Below are positions 1-9,878 of a stretch of 64,000 bases of DNA, in pieces. Each line of letters opens with the position of its first letter. Position 1 is the first letter of the stretch. This DNA comes from Neurospora tetraspora (lineage: Eukaryota > Ascomycota > Sordariomycetes > Sordariales > Sordariaceae). Location: the NCBI RefSeq assembly GCF_033439725.1, contig NW_026944386.1, positions 3,472,001 through 3,536,000 on the forward strand, in the 5' to 3' direction. Both the position numbers and the translations under genes were made by a program. The notes beneath the pieces are model-generated. The model was not told where the DNA came from and did not search any database. It saw nothing but the letters and a program-made list of their open reading frames with translations.

Positions 1-1691
1 GGCTGGGCGGCTGGGAACTTTGGTCTATCAGCGCCTCCAGCCGTGGTTGTCGTCTCCTGTTACCGAGGCATGGGTGTCGCTATTGGGTGCAGTTGGTCTG
101 AGCTTTTTCAGCTGGACTCCAGCGGTAGGCTCAGGGGTTGAATGCAGAGACCCACTTTACCCACACCCGGCAAAGGCCGAGCCCACTGACCATCCACTGG
201 ACCTGCGGCCAGGCGGGGACCGACGGGGACTGTGGGTGGAGACAGCCACCATCACGGTCGCGACTTGTCGACGTGAAGTCAGAAGCTGGAAACAGCCTTG
301 AAGACGAGGCTGGATATTTCGAGATTGGAACATCACGATACTCTTTTCTTTTCCTATACTTTATAACTCTGTCTTGAACTCTGATACCCACCGTTGATTG
401 AGTCTCCCGAACCCCACCGATTTTGCAATCCCTTCGATTCGACCTCCTCGCAGAGACGTTCTCACTCCGGCTTGACCTTTACGACTCCGCCAATCCTCTG
501 TCACTTACTCTAGACCTAGACCCGCCAGTACCATCACGGCAGGTAGCGTTGCTACGTCTTTAGATAGGATACGCCAACAAAGGCGTTGCTGTCCCTTCCC
601 GAAAAGTCAACCTTCTGGACAGAGAATCGCCACCCCCCTCGTCAACACTTGACTTCGGCAGGTAGTCAGCAGGGCCAACAGTTCGCAGGCCTTATTTCCG
701 TCCATCCGACTCAGTCTTGGCCGTAACTCGCCTGCGTATCTTTGAATCTCATCGTAAGTGCAGTGAATCGTTTATACCCGCGACATGTTGCTTTTGGTAC
801 TGGTCTCTTTCGTATCGCTCATGGGGTTGGAAGCCGGGTCGAGGGAAGGTCGAGGACGAGGATGAGGATGAAAACGATATCGTGACTGGAAGGCATGGTC
901 AGCACGGCAGTCAAAATTGGGGAGATATGAGGGTGCTTTATCAAAAACAAGCAAAGGGAAGATCCAAGAAACAATCGAGATGTCGCAAACGACACAATAA
1001 AGACTGTGTGGTTCCAACAAGGTTTCCCGACCTGTTTCCATCCAACGAGACGAGACTCTGGAGTCATCCTTGTGAAACCGACAGTCTGGTTCTGGTCCAA
1101 TGTCAGGGCAACTCCGATGCGCCTTGCCCGCAAAACGGCAAAGGCTGGGGCTAAGGGGAAGCAAAGAAGAAGCGAGGCGACGTCAATATCCGTCTTAGTC
1201 GTGCTTGCTGCACAGTCATGTTGCATGGCAAGGCTTATCGACCCGAACGACAACGGCGGCACTATCCAACAACAACAACAACAACAACAACCCACAAACA
1301 GAAGGGAGGGGGCTTTGACCAGACGGGACCTCACTTCACCCCATGCAAGCAATACCCAACAACACTTGCCAAAAGACACAAACACCAAACCGCCAACTTT
1401 CACATTCCACCTCCTTCGCCAGCCAAACAGTCTTGACAGCTTCGCCTCTCTACCAAATCATCAAATCATAGCGACACAACCACCAAAGAACACACACCGT
1501 CGCATCGCCCCGGATCGCCAGCACCAGTCATTAGTCACCTAGCATCAGCTTGCCCAAACTCGCCTCATCTCGCCTCGACCTATCTCATTTGCTTGTGCCC
1601 CTACGGCCTCAGTCGATACTCTTTTCATACAACATCATCCTATCCCAAATATTTTACCTTCTAGATAGACCACACCTCCACACAAGCAGTC
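1..1691. other. Upstream region of the Ies2 gene
   Basis: No convincing coding gene is seen. Open frames here overlap one another on both strands and have biased, repetitive composition. A (CAA)n microsatellite runs from about 1267 to 1291. The last 250 bases are pyrimidine-rich with short A/T patches, as expected of a fungal promoter and 5' leader for the gene starting at 1692. A gene entering from the left edge cannot be excluded. Confidence 0.5.
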
Positions 1692-3040
1692 ATGTCTTCA
1701 CGTCCGCGCCGCTCGGCGGCCCAGCGTGCTACGGCTTTGATAACTGATCTAATTCATTCCGACAGAGTAACTCCCGAGCGCACCATGTCATCATCCCGAT
1801 CAACCACTGCGCGCCGCCCGCCTTCGTCTCCAGCTAGCAGCAGGAGTGACGCCAACGGCCACAACATGTTGACCGTTAAGGTGCCGTCCAACAAGCTACG
1901 AGAGGCCACGAGCGGCAACTCCAGCTCCGGCATTGCGGCAAGCAGGCGTAACAGGCCAGGAGCCAAGAAGAGCTACGTTGTGGAGAGCAGCGAGGACGAG
2001 GACGAGGAGATGGAGGAGGAGGAAGATGATGAGGAAGTAGAAGAGGCGGATGAGATTGAAGTTAGTAACAACGCGCCCGTCTTGGATGACGACGAAGATG
2101 ATGAGGAAGATGAGGAGGAAGAGGACGATGAGGACGAAGATATGGACGTTGATGAAGATGACGATGTCGACATGGACGATACACCTGCTCCACCTACTAT
2201 CACTGTTTCCAAGGCCCAAGCGACGACATCACCCAACAAAGCAAAAGCGACAGCAAAGGCGCCTTCTAGCTCTCCGACGACGATCAAGGCCGCACCCAAG
2301 ACAAATTACTACGATGACGACGACGACGATGACGAACTCAGCGAGCTTGAGAGCGAACCCGAGGATCCAGAACTGGAGGACATGGCTGCAGCCGAGGACG
2401 ACGCGGAGGAAGCCGAGGAGGAAGAGGACGAAGACATGGATGCTGAGGGCGACGAGATTGAAGTCGCCGAAGATGACGCTGAAGCGGAGGAAGTCGAGCT
2501 GGATAGCGATGAGGAGGGCGGTAGTCGCGGCGGCACGCCGGATATCTCCAAGATGACGGCTCGTCAGCGAGCCAAGGTTGGCGTTGCGTCTCACGAGTAC
2601 ATGAAGCTCTCGGATGAAGTTCAGGCCAAGAAGGTATTCACGGCTGAGGAGTTGTCCATGAGGAGGGCCGAGATGGCTCGCCGTAGGAGGAACCTCAGTG
2701 AGAAGCGTAACGAGGAGGTGAAGGTATGCAACTTCTTGATTTTTCCTCATCGACGTGAACTGCACAGCTACTTACCACTCACCGCGCGATACAGATGGAA
2801 ACGATCAACAAGCTTCTGAAGAAACAGGCGCCCAAGACCAACCGCAAAGCCGCGCTTCTGAACGGCGACGAGACTCCGGCAGGCGATGCCGGGCCGCCCA
2901 AGGCTGACCCCACCTTTGTCCGCTGGATCAACAACAAGTCCGGAAGCAGGATTGCTGTGCCCGAAGATATGTTGGCTGGTCCTGTCGGTCAGGTGTTTAC
3001 TGGGGGAGTGAAGAGGAAGATGGTCGAGGAGGTTTCCTGA
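1692..3040 (+). CDS. ies2: INO80 chromatin-remodelling complex subunit Ies2 (PAPA-1 domain), 2 exons
   Basis: Exons 1692-2723 and 2795-3040, joined over a 71-bp intron (GTATGC donor, ACAG acceptor), give 425 residues; the first exon is exactly 344 codons. The N terminus (RPRRSAAQRA) is basic. Residues about 100-285 hold several long Asp/Glu runs, a charged histone-contact-like linker. Residues about 288-390 carry the PAPA-1 region: TARQRAKVG, then a basic arginine-rich helix (RRAEMARRRRNLSEKR), continued across the intron into ETINKLLKKQ, and a late PTFVRWINN segment. Known role of the family: a subunit of the INO80 nucleosome-remodelling ATPase in the nucleus that stimulates its activity. 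The yeast protein is shorter (about 320 residues), the difference being acidic filler. The start is the first ATG in frame. Family call is strong; the exact start is likely. Confidence 0.85.
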
Positions 3041-3835
3041 AATTATGCCTGGTGTGGCTAGAGTATAGTTCTGGGCTTATGTGCTGTCAGTTTGTATCAT
3101 CAGAAGAGTGGCCGGGCGCTCGGTTTTGTTCATTGGGAGTCGGTACGGCAGGGAGAGTGACTACATTGGAGGTCGGCGAAAAGATTTTAGAATACATAGG
3201 TCGAAGACCATAGTTCTAGGTTACAGAATCAACAATGGTATTTCTCTCATCGGTCGCTGTGTGCTTCCACCTCAGCTGTCCACACAATTTTTTACGGTTA
3301 AGCTGTTTTCGAGCCTTGCATAACTCGAAGAATCAGCCGTTGCTTTCATCGGGGCATCCGTGCGTCAACAACCGGCGCTCGTTCTATCGTTTGTACACAC
3401 CAGGATGCCATTCCATCGCCGAATTGTTTGGCTTCCAGAACTGATCGCTTCAACACCTCATAAGCAGCAAGCGGCCTTGGAGCGGCAACAACAGCATTCT
3501 CTCGTCGACGCAAGACATCTCTGAAAGTGTTCATACTTTGACAGACGGACTCTCCGGCTCCGGCTCTGGCAATCACCCAGACCACCAGCTTGGTATGTTC
3601 TTTTTTGTTTTATTCTTCGCTTCATTTCCCTTCTCCTCTCCGCCTCTGGTAATTCCAGTTCCATCAAGCTGGTGGACCAACACTTGGGATACCACCGGCC
3701 CATCTACGGCCCAGAATATCTTTGTGTCTGCCCCGCCCTGCCCCTACCGATACCACACAGCTGTTCTCCTCTCAGGCAATTCAAGTTGGGAATGGCCTCA
3801 TCAATGCGTCGGCTGTTTGGCTGCGAGACAAGTGT

Positions 3836-3887
3836 TGTGGCTAGTGTGTGGCTAGTGTGTGGCTGGAGTGTGGCTGGAGTGTGGCTT
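3836..3887. repeat. Short tandem repeat, TGTGGCT(A/G)G units
   Basis: About five head-to-tail imperfect units of 9-13 bases built on TGTGGCTAG / TGTGGCTGGAG. Read directly from the sequence. It has no coding context. Confidence 0.7.
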
Positions 3888-4489
3888 GCGCGTCAGCAAC
3901 AACGACAATCGAACGGTCTGCGGGTCCCGGCTAGTCCACACAAGAAATTCGAGCATCCAAACCCAAGCAACATGTATCACGGCCACTCGACTTTCACTTC
4001 TCCATCTTGCTCTTCCCCATGCTCTTTCAAACCTTCAGTCAATTAACGGGAATCGAAATGCGATTTCTCCCACTTTTTGTCTCGTTCCCCCTTGGGTTGC
4101 ACTGGCCACCCGGCTAGTCTTCCATCCTCACTCTCCATCATGGTGTTTTGCCCTCTATTTTGTACACCTTGCTACTGTAAGTTGACAGCACTGCAGTACG
4201 ATACCGTATCGCCATGCCTCGCCTCTGCTTCTTACCAACAGCGCATCGAACGTACAGATATGACTAATTGCTTTATCGCCAAAAGCATGCTCGTCCACAC
4301 GGACCATGAAGTCTTTCTCCAAACTCTGTGCCACCTGGCCACAAGGCTCCGAGGGGGTCCAGCTTCTGCACCCGGGCAGCCCCGATGGTCGCCGTCTTTC
4401 TCATCGATGATACCGCGATAACATCTCTGGCGGTGAGCCACGCACGACCCAGATACTTCGATAAACGCTCTTAAACACACCCCCAAATA

Positions 4490-4712
4490 TGCCTGACCCC
4501 CCCTTTGGTCTCCGGTCGGCGGGGGGAGCGAAGCCACCCGAGGCTGACTGAGCTCGAGCCAAACCTACCCTTCTCTCTCTTCGAGACCTTTCAGGCCATC
4601 TTGCCCCCCGAGAATACCTGACCCCCTCTGGTCTCCGATCGGCGGAGGAGCAAGCCACCTGACTGGGCTCGAGCCACAGCTTCCCTTCTCTAGGGACCTA
4701 CAGGCCATCTTT
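4490..4712. repeat. Imperfect tandem duplication of about 110 bp
   Basis: Two adjacent diverged copies, roughly 4490-4606 and 4615-4712. Both run CCTGACCCCC, TGGTCTCCG-TCGGCGG, AGCAAGCCACC or its longer form, TGACTG-GCTCGAGCCA, CCCTTCTCT, and end in CAGGCCATCTT. The second copy is shorter by several small deletions. The copies share the same order of blocks, so this is a local duplication and not chance similarity. Confidence 0.75.
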
Positions 4713-7700
4713 CATCGCTTCAGGGCTTCCATGGCACTCTCGGGCAACTCCTAGCGCTTGAAGCCAGTACCCTTCACTGGACTGGTGGACAAACCTATGA
4801 GACCGTAACGGTATGTATCGCCAGACTAAACACATAGGACAGGTGTTAGCATGCTCACCAGTCTTAGCATGCTTTCCTAACAGTTCAGGGGCCACCGCCA
4901 TCCCGCCAGCAAGGACCTCTCGCCGACTTTGGACCAAACCGACCCCGATTGCAACCGGACCGACGACAATGGTCTGGAAGTTCAAGACGCCCATCATCAG
5001 AGCCTCCTCGGTCAAGGCTCTGAGAGGCCAGAAAGGGACAATGGGTTACGCTCGAGAAACTGATGACCGATGTCATTTGACATTTTTTTTCTAAACATGT
5101 TACCTAACTTTCCCAAGTCGACCTTTGATCCATCTTCACTTTCTGACGATCTCTCTAGTGCTTTACGGGTTCCCTCATCGTTTACCGATCTCGGCGGAGA
5201 GAACACCTCGTCCCACACAACCGCCCTCGACGGTCGGGAGCGCATAACGCCAGCCAGCGAAGACCATCGGTGATATCTCGACTTCAAAACATCCCAACCG
5301 ACGAGAGATTGCTGCAGATGATAAGAAAGGGCTTTTCCATAACCCGGCACTGACCACGTCCGTCTTTGACTGCTTTGCGAACACTCACGATGAGCTACGA
5401 CCCTACGACAGCCAGCTACAAACATCTTCGGCATGTCCTTCAGCCAGCGTCCGCCAGCTGGAGATCTGGCCCTCGACATACCGCCGACGGCCCGTCATCC
5501 CTCGACTCTCCCTAACCCTCACCAACCCACGCAAAATGGGGCACGTGGGGGAGCCACATCCGATCATCGACAGTGGAGCACAGAAGCGTTGCCCTGCAAA
5601 GATTATCGACGAAAGAACAACCTCAACAACTCGCCAGCAACGCAAAGAAGGCTTAACAAACTGAGAACACTCCCTCTGTCCTTGGACCATCGCGGCGACC
5701 ACGGTCATCTTTTATCTGCTCTAAACAAGCACAACAAACATACGAACAAGGGTTTCGGGCTTCAAGACCGTTCCGGCACGACGTCAGGTAGCATCTGCCT
5801 ACAGGGGAACCGCACCTATTGGCATGTCGCGGACGCTCGAGATTCGTTGCTCCCTAACAGCCTACGACGATCTCTACAACATAAACAATCATGACCGAGG
5901 CGCTTTGGGGAGCGGTTCTTTTGCGTCGTATGGGAGACCGCTCAGGGACCTCTCCGCTAGTCTAGAACTCGCCTTTTCTCAGGGAAAGAAGCTTTCCCGG
6001 ACGCCTGCTCACGATCAGTAAGTTAATGCTGTGCAGTGGAAGTGAAGGAGGATGCGGATGACCTGTGTCCAGGGTCCTGCCGTCCCATGGCTGCGGTCTC
6101 TTCTGAGAGATATGATTGCTTCGACTACGGGATTGACTGTTGATTCTAGCTCAATATGTTTTGCTCTTGATGTCTTCATAGGCTGCTATCACCCGAAGCA
6201 AGACCTTGTAGTTTAGAACCGGTGCATCCCAGGATTAAAGGTAGAATAAGACAAGATGTTCTTGCGACGAGAAAGCATGCCCAGCTGTCATGCTGACAGA
6301 CTGCTGGACGGGCGGCTGCGAGGTAACTTCGCTCACAGTCTCATGTAGATCTTTGCCCCTGAATGTGAAAAACAACGTCAGGTCGTGACTAAAAAAATCC
6401 GACACTCGCGAGTATCACCACCATTGTCGGCGAAAATGGTCCAAAAATGTGGTTTTCGAATTCAGCTCCTCTGGCAGTCTTTCATTCCGCTTTTTAAATG
6501 CCAAACCCGGTGTTTGCTGCTCGGGGATGCTGCACAAAGCAGTTCTCAGGGGTTTCTCGATGGTGCAAAAAGGTGACCGCACGCCGACCATAGTAACCCA
6601 ACGCAACACCACAAAATATCGCCGCAGGTCAAGATTTGACAGGTGCTCGTGCTAACGGCTATCCTCAGCGCTGATATCGTTTTTTTCTGCGTTATCGCGG
6701 TCGAGAGCTTCGTCGTCGCGGTCGGGAAGTCGGTCGCGCAAGTGTCGTTGAATGATGTGGGTCGTGGTTTTGGCGGCGGCGAGGTCGGGTCACAACTCGC
6801 ACTTGCCTCGACGTCGGTGTAGGTGACGGCAACCGCTGGAGACACGGGCAGCTGTGTTTTCGGTTTTTGAAAGTGACCTGGAAAGTTGGACCTACGCTCA
6901 AATGTTCTTGTGCATACCAACAACACCCTGCGGACTGGTGGTGATGTGTGCTTATCGATAACGAATTATTTGTAGGCTACAATTTATGCGCAGCATTTCC
7001 ACGATCGTTTTCCTCTCCAGTTGTACATCTCACTGTTTTCACATTTTAGTTTTTTTTTGCTTGGCAGATCTTCTTGGAGGTAAGAACAGACATCCATCGC
7101 CCGATGGTCGGTTCCTTGTTCCCAACATGCCACAAAGATTCAGCAAATGGCAGCAACTTCCACCATCGATGCAAAGAAACAAAAAGGGGGGGGAGGGGGG
7201 GGACATCAAACCAAGCCACTACATTGATTCCTGGTGATCTAAGCCTCATGGATGCGGTTTCCCTGTTGACATGCTGCACCATAGTTCGTGAAAAAAAAGA
7301 CGTTGCATACGAATCGACGCCGACGACATGATCATACGCGTCCCCGGGACCTTTCAAACTTTCGTCCGCCATCTCTTACGTTTGGTACGGCCAGGTACCG
7401 TAATCCAGCCACCGTAATCACCACCGTGGCCAACCAAATCTCTTTGCTTAACCCCGAAAAGGCAGTTTGGGAGTAAATTACCGTCTGTAGTATGTTCTGA
7501 TAGTGGGTCTCGTGGCTGTCCAGGTCCGATGGAGTGACCCTCCTCCCCGTGCCCGCCCTTGAAGCATCCTACGACACTACCAGCAGCTTGTCAACAACGC
7601 TCAACATCGAAAAGCTCACGGATGATGGTTTCAGGTGCGCGCTTGATGCAGAAAACCTGTAGTAAACTCGGTTTCTTGTGCCGGTAGCTTCTTGCCCGTG

Positions 7701-8766
7701 CTGATGTGTCGACCCAGCCTGCGGTTTCCCATCTCTAGACCCCCCAATACGTGTAGAGTAGCTCATTCCCTATTGTTTTAGGGGAGATGAGGACCTCCAA
7801 AGTAGCTTAACGAAGTTCAGCCACGCCTTCGCCTAAAACCTTAACACTTTCACATAGCCTACTGCCCGTCCCAGTGGTAGGCCCTGATCCCCAACCCCCT
7901 TAACACCTCGCCGTCGCTCGATGGCAAGCCCCAATGCCTTATCGCAACCCCCTTTCGTGCATGTACAACTGCCTCACCAGCCTCACCGTCGCCAGCCGTC
8001 TCGACGGCTTTCAGATAGGACCGGGCATACATCCGCAGCCTCCTTATCCTGCTGCTTTCACCCAAATTACGTGCTCGTCACCGACGCACCTCATCAAGAC
8101 ATTCCAAGTTCCGCATCATCAGATGGAAACCAAAAGAATTGGTGTTTTGCTCATACCTGCTATCTGCCCTAACAATGAACACATTCGGAGCCATCCCAGC
8201 ACCACACAAACCCCCTTTCTTCCATCAAAGTGCCATGATATCCATCTCCCACTCGTAGGCTTCCTTTTCTCTAACTTCTTGCATGTTGTTTCCTCGCGAG
8301 AAGCATGATATCTCGTGCTTTCCTGCCGACCGAGCTGATAAGAGGTCCAACCAAGCCCCCTTCCGCATTATCACGAAGCCTTCGGACCTACCTTACAAGC
8401 CTCGTCACCTCTTGCATTTGCCTCTATCTACAACTTGTTTTCTCTGCGTAGAGCCTACATATTTCCGATCTCGACATGAGGGCTTCGTAGTCCTTGATCT
8501 TGTTAGCTGGCAACATGTGATTGCTAGGAGGTGTATTTATTCTCGCCCATTCCCGAAAGTTGCTGGTCTTTTTTTCTCCCTTCTTCTCCATCCAGCTTCG
8601 AACTTGGGTTTCAAAGGCTTCAATTTGTTACTTAATATTTTTTCAAGAACATACGCTACCTCTACCAACTCCTTTGCTTGTTCAGCTTTGATCTATTATC
8701 ATCAAGCTCATTGTCTCTGACATTCATCACCAACCTCATCGTCGTCTTCGCTCTCAGAATATCGAG

Positions 8767-9034
8767 CTACCTACGTCGAACCAACGAACACGACCCTTCA
8801 GCCATGAAACAACAACCCCTTTCGTGTTGCCAAGCATCACCAAGCTCCTACCATCGTCGTTCATCAGACATTACTTGTCTTTGGTCTCGGAACATCGAAC
8901 CATCTGCCTCGACTTACCTACATCGAGCTATCCACATCGACCTATCTATATTGACCTACCTACATTGACCTACCTACATCGACCTATTTATTATACGTCG
9001 ACCTATCTACGTCGAACCAACAAACACGACTCTT
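8767..9034. repeat. 14-bp minisatellite between two diverged direct repeats
   Basis: From 8910 to 9012 there are about seven units of 14 bp on the pattern CGACCTACCTACAT, one of them 19 bp long. A flanking block beginning at 8767 (CTACCTACGTCGAACCAACG) recurs at 9003 with a few substitutions, so the array lies inside a larger duplicated block. Further GGTCATCGGTCGTCGGTC-like repeats follow to about 9210. The region is presumably transcribed leader or promoter of the gene at 9879. Confidence 0.7.
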
Positions 9035-9235
9035 ACCATCACAATACGACAACCCCTTTTGGGGTCTCAAGCTTTCGCTTCGGTCATCGGTCATCGGTCG
9101 ACATCGAACAAATAAAACAACCTTTCACTCACGAAACAGCCAATTTCGTGTTGTCAAGCTTTTGTCTCGGTCTTCGATCCTCGGTCATCGGTCGTCGGTC
9201 GTCAATAGTTACCAGTCTATATTTCCACATAGCAG

Positions 9236-9857
9236 GTAAGCAAGAACGTGGACTTCACCATTCACTGTGATAGCTTCAATCTTTGAAACCTTTTTATTGC
9301 CGGCCATTAAGGTCATATGCTTATTGTTACTGCTTTTGTCTGTTATTGTCCCGTGTTTTTGCACCTGTAACCTTGGGGATCCACTCAGGTTTGCACAACT
9401 TGAGTGAATGCCAGTTTAATGCCACTCATTGCCATCATTGCTTTCGTCGTGTGCTTTGCGTCTTTGCTCCCTTTGCTCTGTCTCCTGTCGAGTCGACTCG
9501 AGCCGATTGGTTCTCTCGCAACACCCATCCCCTATTTCCACCCGGATGACTGCCCGGTTATCGTTTGTTGTCTGCACTCGGATGATACACCACCCCCTTA
9601 TTCGACGGCAACGACGACGACGACAACGGCATGCGTGTTGTTGATCAACTCGAAGTCCTGATCGGCAGTTGCTTCATCAACACCGCCGCCGCCGTTATCC
9701 TTACCCCTTGAGCTTGCCTTCGTCGTTGGTTTTTCCCTTCTTCTTCTTCTTCTGGTGATTAGTTTTCCTTTGCCCTTCTCTTTATCTCTGCTAGGACCGA
9801 CACCTCGCTTTCTGTGGCCATTTCTGGTTGCTAACGCTTGGTTTATCTTCTTTACAG
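9236..9857 (+). other. Probable 5'-leader intron (622 bp)
   Basis: A strong donor (CAG|GTAAGC at 9236) and a strong acceptor (branch-like GCTAAC at about 9829, then a pyrimidine tract and TTTACAG ending at 9857) frame this stretch. The acceptor lies 22 bases before the ATG at 9879. Long leader introns are common in fungal regulatory genes. The pairing of this donor with this acceptor is inference; the acceptor is the better supported end. Confidence 0.5.
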
Positions 9858-9878
9858 ATCTGGAGAATCATCATCATC

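Larger units (their letters stand above)
3041..9235. other. 6.2 kb stretch without a convincing gene
   Basis: No frame here shows a recognised domain, and the longest open frames (100-150 codons) overlap in several frames with repetitive composition. The stretch holds several short tandem or dispersed repeats (see 3836-3887, 4490-4712, 8767-9034), a G-rich run near 7187-7201, and pyrimidine-rich tracts. It may be a long regulatory region and 5' leader for the gene at 9879, or may hold orphan short genes or a non-coding RNA that composition alone does not reveal. Confidence 0.5.

Noticed and set aside
1973-2551. Poly-Ser minus-strand frames opposite the Ies2 acidic region
   Set aside because: They are the complement of Asp/Glu codon runs and nothing more.
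7187-7201. G-rich run as a functional G-quadruplex
   Set aside because: Only two G tracts are adjacent and nothing else supports a role.
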